This document shows positions 37,694 through 45,166 of a DNA stretch of 64,000 bases, piece by piece. The translations under genes were made by a program, and so were the position numbers. The stretch spans positions 147,415 to 211,414 of the forward strand of contig DS999229.1 of NCBI GenBank assembly GCA_000156295.1. The letters are read 5' to 3'. Under the pieces are notes generated by a model. It saw only the letters and a program-made list of their open reading frames with translations. It was not told where the DNA came from and did no database searches. This DNA comes from a marine gamma proteobacterium HTCC2148 (GTDB lineage Bacteria > Pseudomonadota > Gammaproteobacteria > Pseudomonadales > Halieaceae). Position 1 is the stretch's first letter, and every line of letters begins with the position of its first letter.

Positions 37694-37719
37694 AGGGAGC
37701 CCTTTTGAGCGTTTATCGC

Positions 37720-39912
37720 TCATTCTTGCGGTGTCACAAATATGGGAGATGACCAGGCGCGCTGCTGCTCTGGTGCCAGGCAATCGTCGTCAGAGTCTGT
37801 GCGGTAGTCCCCATAGCAGGGCTCAACCTTGATACAGAGTCCATTTTCATCGTATTCACAGCGCACATTGTCGGCGTTAATCATTGCTGTGGTTTCCTGA
37901 ATAGCCCTGGCGTAGTAAATCGCCTCGCGCCCAGTACCCGTGAACTCATCGTCACTGAACTCTACGCTACAGCCGGAGGGGTCACCGTCACAACTGAAAC
38001 TGCGCCACGGATCCTCAATAAGTTCACCGACGTCTTCATCGGCAGTCAGTTGAGAACGAATTCGAACAATTTCGATTCGGTCTAAACGGTAGCGCTCATT
38101 ACCGGGGTTGTAGCACTCGCCGCCGCACAAACTTTGAACTCTCTGTGCTCCCAAGCCATCAATCGCATGCTGTGGGCAGCCCGGCTTCTGCTTGAAAGCA
38201 CCCACTGCACTCACTTTGAACGAGGGATTTATGGCAGAGCTGACCTCTGAACCCATGGGCACTCGTTGCTCGCCATTGATCATATCGAACCAGAGTAGAA
38301 TCCTGTCCCCGGATGTCGCGTAAACCTCTTTACGCTTAAGACCATTCCATATAGATACTCGATCTCGACCGGAGCTGTGTGTCGCCACCAGGCCGCCTGT
38401 TAGCCAGAAAGAGTTCTGCCTCTCCATATTTCTTGCATTCATCAGGCTCACGCCGTCAGCACTTAAAGGCTCTGAATAGGGTAGCGGATCTTGCCTTTCA
38501 CGGATCAGGTTGCCAATAGCGCTAGCGCTGGTCGGACCAAATGTCTCAGTCATGAACTTCCGCTTTACTTCCTTATAGCCGGTCCCGCTCTGGCCACGAT
38601 GATTGTCACTGGCACCAATGAATCCAAAACGAAAATTAAGTGACTTACCGCCCTCCTCAAAACCCGTAATGGCCAGCGCATACTGCGCAGTGGCTGCCGG
38701 CCTGTGATCCATGGGTTCGTTGAAACAGTCCGGGCAGGTCCCACAATTGAGCCAATCAACCACCTGCTGTCCCGGAACGGTTGCATGACCCGAGTTACCC
38801 GCATCAACAAAGTTCTGCCTCGCCTCGAACTCACGGCTTTGGCACACCGCCGCACCCTCTCCAGCTTGCTCACAGCGCTCGCGGATAATCTCCCCAGCAC
38901 GGTGACAACAGGGCAAGTAGTCGTCTGAAGGCTGGGGGCAAAACAGACCGCCATCGCCTCCTTTCACCGAGGCCCGCCATTTTCGATACTCCTCAGCGTT
39001 ACCATGCCCCGAGTAGATTTCAAACAAAATCTGCCGATCGGCATCATGTTGCTCACTGTTCAACTGCTTGTCGAAGGTCGTTGAAGCGGGGGTATTCATG
39101 CCCCAGGAATTTCCATGGGGAATTACGATGCTGTCATAACCCCACTGGTCCAGCTTGGTAAAAAGCTCCCGAGGGTCCTCGGCAATCTCAAGACACTGTG
39201 TGGGCAACTCGCGGGTATGCACGCCCTTTTCACAAACCGGTGTGTCAGCAATTTCGTCATAGTAGCCCTGAATGCCCAGATAGAACTGTCTGTTCTCGAA
39301 ATCAACAAGCGACATCATAAGCTGGAGCGCTCGCCCGATCGGTGCCTGTGCAAGCCTTTTCCTTGGGGCTGCAATCGCACGAGCCGGAACATTAGCATCA
39401 GCTGTATCCATGAAGATCACATTTTTATGGCCATAATGCCTGGAGGGATCAGTATTAACCTGGCTCCACTCCCATCCGAGGAAACTCACCATGTCAGGAT
39501 TAGCCGGATCACCGGAAGCAGCATTACATTCACGAATACTCTCACGAGTCTCCGCCCAGCGACGGGGAGTTATGCCTTCCGCATGATCATTAATAGACCA
39601 GAAATCCAGACTGGAGCAATAGCGAGCGAAATCACAAGCATCGGCAGGAGGATGCAGGCCGGAACCGCCCCGCAAGGGCATGGCAATGATAAAAGCGTCA
39701 GGCGAAAAGGTGGTGTGAACATGCAGATCACCGAACAGGATCTGGCTATCCCCGTCACCAGTGACAACAGTTTGTCGCGCAGACTTATCTTTCACGACAT
39801 CCGCAGGAAGCGTCTCTCCGAGAATTACCCCGCGCGTTTCAGGCTCACCCCCACAGGATGCAAGAGCAATACAAGCAATAGCCAACAGCAATGCAGGAGC
39901 AGACCTGTTCAT
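37720..39912 (-). CDS. DUF3604 domain lipoprotein, second copy, cysteine-rich
   Basis: 730 residues from the ATG at 39912, with GAGGTG six bases upstream. Lipobox ALASC (Cys20). The PHP-type motifs are GDLHVHTTFSPD (His64, His66) and SINDHAEG (Asp109, His110), with GASDNHRGQ further on. About 110 residues longer than the copy at 6799-8661 and with many more cysteines (for example CPQPSDDYLPCCHR, NCGTCPDCF and CGGECYNPG), consistent with disulfides in an exported protein. The metallo-hydrolase gene follows at once, overlapping by ATGA if its longer start is used. Function unknown; metal-dependent ester hydrolysis is an inference. Confidence 0.84.
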   Translation of the reverse strand: MNRSAPALLLAIACIALASCGGEPETRGVILGETLPADVVKDKSARQTVVTGDGDSQILFGDLHVHTTFSPDAFIIAMPLRGGSGLHPPADACDFARYCSSLDFWSINDHAEGITPRRWAETRESIRECNAASGDPANPDMVSFLGWEWSQVNTDPSRHYGHKNVIFMDTADANVPARAIAAPRKRLAQAPIGRALQLMMSLVDFENRQFYLGIQGYYDEIADTPVCEKGVHTRELPTQCLEIAEDPRELFTKLDQWGYDSIVIPHGNSWGMNTPASTTFDKQLNSEQHDADRQILFEIYSGHGNAEEYRKWRASVKGGDGGLFCPQPSDDYLPCCHRAGEIIRERCEQAGEGAAVCQSREFEARQNFVDAGNSGHATVPGQQVVDWLNCGTCPDCFNEPMDHRPAATAQYALAITGFEEGGKSLNFRFGFIGASDNHRGQSGTGYKEVKRKFMTETFGPTSASAIGNLIRERQDPLPYSEPLSADGVSLMNARNMERQNSFWLTGGLVATHSSGRDRVSIWNGLKRKEVYATSGDRILLWFDMINGEQRVPMGSEVSSAINPSFKVSAVGAFKQKPGCPQHAIDGLGAQRVQSLCGGECYNPGNERYRLDRIEIVRIRSQLTADEDVGELIEDPWRSFSCDGDPSGCSVEFSDDEFTGTGREAIYYARAIQETTAMINADNVRCEYDENGLCIKVEPCYGDYRTDSDDDCLAPEQQRAWSSPIFVTPQE

Positions 39913-40074
39913 TAATACACCTCGTTTACTTAAGGCGATCATATTATAGGGTGCACAGCTGAGGTAGGAGATATGGACAGCTTTCGCTCGCACATAATCG
40001 CGTGGTCAATATAAACAGACCAGAAAACGGATGAGTGAAAGCATATTAGCGCCCCCCTGTTAAGAAGAGCGCAG

Positions 40075-40101
40075 AAAACCCGCACGGAACAAGCCGTGCA
40101 G
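40075..40101 (-). terminator. Rho-independent terminator after the AlgP-like gene
   Basis: On the minus strand GCACGG and CCGTGC (40082-40087, 40094-40099) form a 6-bp stem with a 6-base loop, flanked by CC/GG and followed by GGTTTTC. It lies 24-50 bp past the stop codon. Confidence 0.6.
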
Positions 40102-40124
40102 GCTAATCAGGAGTGCTCAGCCTG

Positions 40125-40823
40125 TTACTTCTTGGCTGCTGCTTTTTTCCTGGGAGCCGCCTTGCGCTTGGCGGGTGCTTTCTTTTTGGCTGCCGCCTTC
40201 TTCTTAGGCGCTGCCTTTTTCTTCGCTACTGCTTTTTTCTTGGGCGCTGCCTTTTTCTTCGCTACCGCCTTTTTCTTGGGCGCTGCTTTTTTCTTGGCTG
40301 CCACCTTCTTTTTAGGTGCCGCCTTTTTCTTGGCTGCAGCTTTTTTCTTGGGAGCAGCTTTTTTCTTGGGAGCAGCTTTTTTCTTGGGAGCAGCTTTCTT
40401 TTTCGCGGCCGGCTTTTTCTTCGGCTTGGCCGACGCTTTTTCAACCATGGCAGCTGCTCGATCTGCAGCCTTCGCCTTGCGGTCCTCTACGATCGCATCC
40501 GCTTTTACCACGGTATATTTCTGCGCAGCCTCATAAGCGACTTTGGCAATGCCAGCAACCGTGTCACCAAGGTCCTGCACCTGCTTCATTAACGCATCGA
40601 CTTTCTTCTGGTTATCAGGCGTTGCTTTTTTCTTTGCCGCCGCGCGCGCCTTTTTCAAACGGGTCGAAGCCGTCGAATGTTTTTTACGCGCAGATTGCAG
40701 TTCACGCTTTGCTCGCGCATTCGCTTTCTCAGATTCAGACACGAGTTTTTTGCGAAGTTGCTCTACTTTCTTGTTGGCTTGGGAAGCCAATTTAGTGGCC
40801 TGGGCCAATTCTTTTTCCAACAT
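40125..40823 (-). CDS. AlgP/histone H1-like lysine- and alanine-rich DNA-binding protein
   Basis: 232 residues. The N-terminal half (1-125) is a charged helical, coiled-coil-like region (KEL, KKVEQLRKKL, SARKKH). The C-terminal half (about 130-232) is nearly pure KKAAPKKK/KKAAAKKK repeats resembling eukaryotic histone H1 tails and AlgP (AlgR3) of Pseudomonas. Expected to bind DNA non-specifically and affect nucleoid structure or transcription. The repeats are visible in the DNA, including three exact tandem copies of an 18-bp unit at 40341-40394, so length variation between strains is likely. Strong basic composition is unlike any neighbour. A palindrome lies upstream and a terminator downstream, so it is monocistronic. 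Confidence 0.85.
   Translation of the reverse strand: MLEKELAQATKLASQANKKVEQLRKKLVSESEKANARAKRELQSARKKHSTASTRLKKARAAAKKKATPDNQKKVDALMKQVQDLGDTVAGIAKVAYEAAQKYTVVKADAIVEDRKAKAADRAAAMVEKASAKPKKKPAAKKKAAPKKKAAPKKKAAPKKKAAAKKKAAPKKKVAAKKKAAPKKKAVAKKKAAPKKKAVAKKKAAPKKKAAAKKKAPAKRKAAPRKKAAAKK
40341..40394. repeat. Three exact tandem copies of an 18-bp unit inside the AlgP-like gene
   Basis: The unit TTTTTTCTTGGGAGCAGC is repeated three times without mismatch and encodes Ala-Ala-Pro-Lys-Lys-Lys on the minus strand. Degenerate relatives fill 40137-40425. Such perfect short tandem repeats are prone to slippage in whole-codon steps. Confidence 0.85.
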
Positions 40824-40909
40824 TGCTTTTCACACTCCGTATGGTGAGTAGATACCGCTTAGCTAGTGTAGGCTTAATTATGATAGATGTAACGTATATT
40901 TTTTAACCT

Positions 40910-40924
40910 ATCTCAAGGTGAGAT
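40910..40924. promoter_or_regulatory. Palindrome upstream of the AlgP-like gene
   Basis: ATCTCA-AGG-TGAGAT is a perfect 6-bp-arm inverted repeat 87 bp upstream of the start, in an AT-rich stretch. It could be an operator; no matching regulator is in the window. Confidence 0.3.
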
Positions 40925-41048
40925 TAAAACAAATTGTTAACGCGCATTTTCTCGTCTTCTACTTCAAGATGTGCGGATCAAAATATCCGATAAAAAACTG
41001 AAATAATTGTCGACCAGGAAAATGGGTACCGATTTAACAACAGCGCAC

Positions 41049-41077
41049 AAAAAAGGCCACCGAGGTGGCCTTTTTTT
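41049..41077. terminator. Strong bidirectional Rho-independent terminator
   Basis: GGCCACC and GGTGGCC (41055-41061, 41064-41070) form a GC-rich hairpin bounded by six A on the left and seven T on the right, so it can terminate in both directions. It lies 17 bp past the stop of the beta-helix/cytochrome gene on the minus strand. Confidence 0.85.
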
Positions 41078-41093
41078 CTATTTTTCGTTTCGC

Positions 41094-42614
41094 TTACTTG
41101 CTCAACTTCAGCATAAACTTCGCGGCAGCAAGACGGGTTTCTTCGTCAAGGTGACCCTGTGGTGGCATCTCCGGGTAGTCGTCTCTCTTTTTTACTGGCT
41201 TTGCAGCGTAGGCGGCAATCCCTTCAGGATTATCCATATAGAGTGCTTGAATAATTTGAGTGGGGGGCCCAATCATGCGCGAATTGTAGGCATGACAACC
41301 GGCGCAAACGCCGTAATACGCGAGCTTACCGCTGTCCATGTTCGACTCTTCAGTACGGGGCGCAACAGGCTCTGGCAGCGTGTAAGTCAGCACATTTTTG
41401 GTATCGGAAAACGCACACTCACTGTACTTATCAAGACCGATGGTGCGGAATCGCTCCGGATTGAGAATACAACCATCATCCATACCAACAGTATCAGCAA
41501 CATCCGGACCCCGGGTCTCCAGCTTGGTCGCGAGGAACGCACGAACCAGTGGCGCCGGGTTATTGCCATTGTCCTGCATGATGTTATTGAGAATCTTGGG
41601 GCGATTAGGGTTCGGCTCTGAATCCGGATCGACAGAAGCACTGGTCGCCAGAGAGAAGTCAGTGAATAGAATGCCAACCGAGTCATTGCCCGTCACAATA
41701 TTTTGCTCAACGACAACATCGTCACAGGCCATGATTAACATACCCGTACCCGAAGGTATATTGGAGACCAGGGAGCCAGGAATCGCGAAATTTTCATGGT
41801 TATTATTCACCACGAAGTTGTTGCGGATGATCACATCGCTACAGGTCTTAATGGGAAGGCCTGGAGTGATAAATGCGAGGATACCGCCAGTATTATTGTA
41901 GACATAGTTGCCCTCAACTAATGCGGCGCGGCTGTTTTCTATTTCAATACCGGCCACACTTTCAAACACCTGGTTGTAAACAACATCGACATTGTCAGAC
42001 ATGCCCACGTAAATCGCGGCGTCTTCAATTCCGGAGATAATATTGTGCGCGACGATACCGTTTTTACCCAACTGAGGGAAAATACCGTATACGCCAGTGT
42101 CGACAATGTAGTTATTACGGATAATAAAGTTATTACCCGCCTGACCCATGATCGCATTGCCCTTATAGTGGGTAATGTACAGGTTCTCGACGGTCACGCC
42201 ATTACCTGAATAAAGCACAGCGTCGTTGCGAACGCCTTCACCTTCCATTACCGGGTATCGGCCCTGCTCGATAACACCGGACAAGGTAATATTGTCTTTG
42301 TCGATATAAACCGTTTCTTTGTAAGTGCCTGGCATGACCTTGATGAGAGTGCCGGGCTCAGCTTTGGCAACCGCGTCCTGAATTGACTCACCGTCTTTAA
42401 CAATAATGACTTGGCCGCTAGTGGGAGTCTCCCAGGCTCGAACACTGAAGGCTCCGCTAGCAGCTATGACTTCTGCGGCGCCGTCAGATGCAAATTCCGC
42501 CTTGGGTGCGGCAGGCACTTTAATGACCGTCGGCTCTGGCTGATTGGCTGTTCCGAGATAGTAACCTCCTGCCAATAACACCACCGCGCCTGCTATGGCT
42601 GCGATTTTATTCAT
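41094..42614 (-). CDS. Right-handed parallel beta-helix protein fused to a C-terminal cytochrome c domain
   Basis: 506 residues from ATG 42614, which overlaps the di-heme peroxidase stop by 8 bp; GGAG lies nine bases upstream. An N-terminal signal or anchor (IAAIAGAVVLLAGGYYLG) is followed by a beta-helix of about residues 75-390 (repeating NNFIIRNNYIVDTG, NDNVDVVYNQVF and VIIRNNFVVNNN type coils; TIGR03805-like). A monohaem cytochrome domain closes the protein: CAGCH near residues 437-441 and a probable Met ligand in EMPPQGHL. Exported, likely periplasmic or outer-surface. The family is known mainly as a conserved unknown; the fused haem makes it a probable electron-transfer partner of the operon's peroxidase and c4 cytochrome. 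Followed by a strong terminator. Confidence 0.82.
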   Translation of the reverse strand: MNKIAAIAGAVVLLAGGYYLGTANQPEPTVIKVPAAPKAEFASDGAAEVIAASGAFSVRAWETPTSGQVIIVKDGESIQDAVAKAEPGTLIKVMPGTYKETVYIDKDNITLSGVIEQGRYPVMEGEGVRNDAVLYSGNGVTVENLYITHYKGNAIMGQAGNNFIIRNNYIVDTGVYGIFPQLGKNGIVAHNIISGIEDAAIYVGMSDNVDVVYNQVFESVAGIEIENSRAALVEGNYVYNNTGGILAFITPGLPIKTCSDVIIRNNFVVNNNHENFAIPGSLVSNIPSGTGMLIMACDDVVVEQNIVTGNDSVGILFTDFSLATSASVDPDSEPNPNRPKILNNIMQDNGNNPAPLVRAFLATKLETRGPDVADTVGMDDGCILNPERFRTIGLDKYSECAFSDTKNVLTYTLPEPVAPRTEESNMDSGKLAYYGVCAGCHAYNSRMIGPPTQIIQALYMDNPEGIAAYAAKPVKKRDDYPEMPPQGHLDEETRLAAAKFMLKLSK

Positions 42615-43812
42615 GGTTGCTTGCTCCATCTATTATTCCGCCTGCATCGGCGACATTATTGTGTACCGGTCGCATACCAGAGGGCAAACGGCTCGGCTGT
42701 TCAGGTTTAAAACTTTCATCAGTCAGGGTCATGAGGAAGTCCACCAAACGATCCAGTTCCTCGTCAGTCAAGTTAGGCTCCCAGATATGCCAGTGAATCT
42801 TGAGTTCTTCGCCTTTTGGTACAGCGTGTCCGCGACCACCCGTGTAAAAAGCGGCAGCCTCCCGCAGGCTGGCGAAACGCCCCGAGTGCATGTAAGGCGC
42901 AGTAAGCGCAATGTTGCGAAGGCTAGGCACTTTAAATCCGCCTCGCTGACTGGGCTCTTCCATTGGGACCTGCGCACCCGCATCGAAAGGCATTCCCTCC
43001 GGCTCTGGAGTGCCAATCACTGCCAGTTGCTGATTAGTAAATAGTGGCGGAGTGTGGCACTCGGCGCAACGAGCCACAAAGGAGCGGAAAATATTGAGCC
43101 CCTCTTTTTCTGGCCCGGATAACGCATCTGCATAGCCGTGGGCGTACTGGTCATAGCGACTATTTAGCGAAATCAGCGACACTTGAAACGCGGTTATAGC
43201 CGCATAGATATGATCCAGGCGTACCTGGGATCCGCTGTCGATAAAATCGTTGGGGAAAGCCTGGGCGAAGAGCTGTTGGTAGGCAGGAATCCCATTGAAC
43301 GTCTTCAATAGCAGCTGTGGATTACTGCCCATCTCATGCGCATCGTAAAGCGGCCCCTGCATCTGCTCTTCCAAAGAACTTGCTCGTCCGTCCCAGAAAA
43401 AGCTTTTCAGGAATGCTACGTTCCACAGCGTAGGGGCCGAACGAGGTAACACTGAATCATCAATGCCCACGCTCTGGCCAAGGCCATCGGCAAAGCCCTG
43501 ATCCGGGTGATGGCAACTGGCACAGCTCACACTTCCGTCGCCTGACAGTACCGGGTCGAAAAATAAATAGCGGCCGAGATCTGTTTGCTCAGGAGAAAAA
43601 CCATCTCGCCATTCAGGCAGACCTGTTTTCAAGCCTCCGACCCCAGCTTCCTGCAGTGAAGGATACATCTGATACAAACTGCGCAGTTCACAATGCCCGG
43701 AACTCAGCTCAAACCCCGGAGGGCAATCCGCATTGAGCACAATAGCGTGCTCAACCGCTAAGCCGGGGGCATTGGCAAGCAAACAGGTCAACAATATCAG
43801 TACGCGAAACAT
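42607..43812 (-). CDS. Di-haem cytochrome c peroxidase / MauG family protein
   Basis: 401 residues with a signal peptide (cleavage near residue 19). Two haem sites: CASCHH near residues 95-99 and CAECH near 248-252, the arrangement of bacterial cytochrome c peroxidases and MauG. GRYLFFDPVLSGDGSVSCASCHHPDQGFADG and SAPTLWNVAF are the conserved neighbourhood. Longer at the N-terminus than classical CcpA by a Cys-containing stretch (CPPGFELSSGHCELRSLYQM), absent from typical peroxidases. Either reduces H2O2 or oxidises a partner protein. Middle gene of a three-gene operon: c4 cytochrome 8 bp upstream, beta-helix/cytochrome fusion overlapping downstream. Confidence 0.88.
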   Translation of the reverse strand: MFRVLILLTCLLANAPGLAVEHAIVLNADCPPGFELSSGHCELRSLYQMYPSLQEAGVGGLKTGLPEWRDGFSPEQTDLGRYLFFDPVLSGDGSVSCASCHHPDQGFADGLGQSVGIDDSVLPRSAPTLWNVAFLKSFFWDGRASSLEEQMQGPLYDAHEMGSNPQLLLKTFNGIPAYQQLFAQAFPNDFIDSGSQVRLDHIYAAITAFQVSLISLNSRYDQYAHGYADALSGPEKEGLNIFRSFVARCAECHTPPLFTNQQLAVIGTPEPEGMPFDAGAQVPMEEPSQRGGFKVPSLRNIALTAPYMHSGRFASLREAAAFYTGGRGHAVPKGEELKIHWHIWEPNLTDEELDRLVDFLMTLTDESFKPEQPSRLPSGMRPVHNNVADAGGIIDGASNHE

Positions 43813-43820
43813 GAACGACC

Positions 43821-44453
43821 CTATTGCTCCAGACCATGCAGGTAGGCCACAACATCTTTGACTGCCTGCTCATCGGGCAAGATGGCGGCCATAGCGCGCA
43901 TTTGTTTGCCAGCAGTGTCCTCAGGGTGGCTGCCCCGTTGACCGGAACGGAATGCAAGTAGCTGAGCCTGCAGATACCAGTCATCACCACCGGCAAGTCG
44001 TGGTGAATTCAACGCCAGGTTACCGACGGCGCCTGCGCCATGACAAGCACCACAAAACTGGTTGTAGTAATCGGCCCCCATTTTGACATCGCCTGCCAAA
44101 GTCGACGCAGACGCTGGGCTTTCGAGAGTGGCAATATACGCTGCGACGTCAGTAACGGCCTGGTCGTCTGCAAGGGTGGCAGCCATTGGCGCCATCTGCA
44201 TGGAAGTCGCAGTGGCGCCCGGCCCTCCGCGCACACCACGGCGAAATTTCGATAACTGAGCTGCAACGTAGACCGGCTCAAGGTGATTTAATCGCGGCGC
44301 ATTCATCGCCTTGTTACCCTGGCCTTGATCACCGTGACAGGCAACGCAGGTAGTGTAATGACCCTTGCCCGCTTCAGGGTTGTCCGCCGAGGCGCTGATG
44401 GTCGCGCTAGCCAGGGCAAGACCTGTGAGCGCAAGAATAATGAACTTCTTCAT
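43821..44453 (-). CDS. Di-haem cytochrome c4-like protein
   Basis: 210 residues from the ATG at 44453 (GGAG eight bases upstream). Signal peptide of about 23 residues. Two similar domains: CVACH at Cys36-His40 and CGACH at Cys134-His138, each with a downstream Met candidate (MAPM near 90 and MRAMAA near the C-terminus). Internal duplication is characteristic of cytochrome c4, which carries electrons to terminal oxidases or peroxidases in the periplasm. First gene of the operon with the di-haem peroxidase; natural electron donor candidate for it. Confidence 0.9.
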   Translation of the reverse strand: MKKFIILALTGLALASATISASADNPEAGKGHYTTCVACHGDQGQGNKAMNAPRLNHLEPVYVAAQLSKFRRGVRGGPGATATSMQMAPMAATLADDQAVTDVAAYIATLESPASASTLAGDVKMGADYYNQFCGACHGAGAVGNLALNSPRLAGGDDWYLQAQLLAFRSGQRGSHPEDTAGKQMRAMAAILPDEQAVKDVVAYLHGLEQ

Positions 44454-44473
44454 CACTGTTTCTCCAGTCGGAT

Positions 44474-44503
44474 ACTGTAAAGAGCACAAGCTGCTTGTAT
44501 CAA
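44474..44503 (-). promoter_or_regulatory. Candidate promoter of the cytochrome c4 operon with palindromic spacer
   Basis: On the minus strand TTGATA (44498-44503) and TACAGT (44474-44479) are 18 bp apart, giving a leader of roughly 14 nt to the start at 44453. The spacer holds the palindrome ACAAGC-T-GCTTGT (plus strand, 44486-44498), a possible operator. Confidence 0.4.
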
Positions 44504-44676
44504 TTGAGGCCCCATATGATAATTATGAAGATTAAACGTAGCTGAAAATTGGGTTTTCTGCTCACGATACCTCTCAGGGGGAGGACAACGGTGGTGCTGT
44601 GGTCTAGACTCAGGCAGGCAGTGGATCCGGACCCCGGCCGACTTGCAATCAACAAATAAGAACATAGGGAAAGCAG

Positions 44677-45075
44677 ATGGAATACAACTCGGATGAGCAC
44701 AGCATCAAGTGTCCTAAGTGTGGACACGGCATGAAAGAAATTACCTATGGCGGTGACGTGGTGGTTGACCGCTGTACTCACTGCCAGGGCATCTGGTTTG
44801 ACGTGGGTGAAGCGGAAGCCCTGAAAGGAAAGTGGATGGGAGACGCCCTGGACATGGGTGACGCCAACGAGGGCAAAAAGTGGGATGCCGTAGAGGACAT
44901 TTCCTGCCCGCGTTGTGGCAAAGACATGGAAAAACGCTCCGATCCCAATCAAGCGCATATCTGGTTTGAAGAGTGCGACGAACATGGCATGTTTATGGAT
45001 GCCGGAGAATTTACCGATTATAAGCATGAGACCTGGGCAGATTGGTTCCGCACCCTGGTCAAGGGCTCCCGGTAG
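44677..45075 (+). CDS. Zinc-ribbon protein (zf-TFIIB family), two tandem ribbons
   Basis: 132 residues. The first ribbon has Cys12-x2-Cys15 and Cys33-x2-Cys36 (KCPKCGHGM, DRCTHCQGIWFD), the standard zf-TFIIB pattern including the GIWFDVGE tail. The second has Cys77-x2-Cys80 and Cys100-x2-His103 (SCPRCGKDM, EECDEHGMFMDAGEF), the last cysteine replaced by histidine. Family function is unknown; zinc binding is expected. Preceded by AGGGAAAG and followed by its own terminator, so it is monocistronic. Confidence 0.85.
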   Translation: MEYNSDEHSIKCPKCGHGMKEITYGGDVVVDRCTHCQGIWFDVGEAEALKGKWMGDALDMGDANEGKKWDAVEDISCPRCGKDMEKRSDPNQAHIWFEECDEHGMFMDAGEFTDYKHETWADWFRTLVKGSR

Positions 45076-45091
45076 GCCGTCTGAAAGATAT

Positions 45092-45116
45092 AAAAGGCGG
45101 CTTAGGCCGCTTTTTT
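45092..45116 (+). terminator. Rho-independent terminator
   Basis: GCGGC (45097-45101) and GCCGC (45106-45110) pair around TTAG, with A-run before and six T after. It lies 17-41 bp past the zinc-ribbon gene and insulates the DAHP synthase gene. Confidence 0.8.
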
Positions 45117-45166
45117 AAACGCCTTAAAAGATAGCAAGCACTTACTTACATATAAGATTAGATACT

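Noticed and set aside
39115..39915. 266-codon open frame on the plus strand
   Set aside because: Lies wholly antisense to the DUF3604 lipoprotein gene, whose PHP motifs and lipobox prove the minus strand; the translation shows no family character.
40096..40592. Overlapping plus-strand frames rich in Phe, Leu and Ala that look like a membrane protein
   Set aside because: They are the reverse of the lysine/alanine repeats of the AlgP-like gene, so the hydrophobic pattern is an artefact of the repeat.
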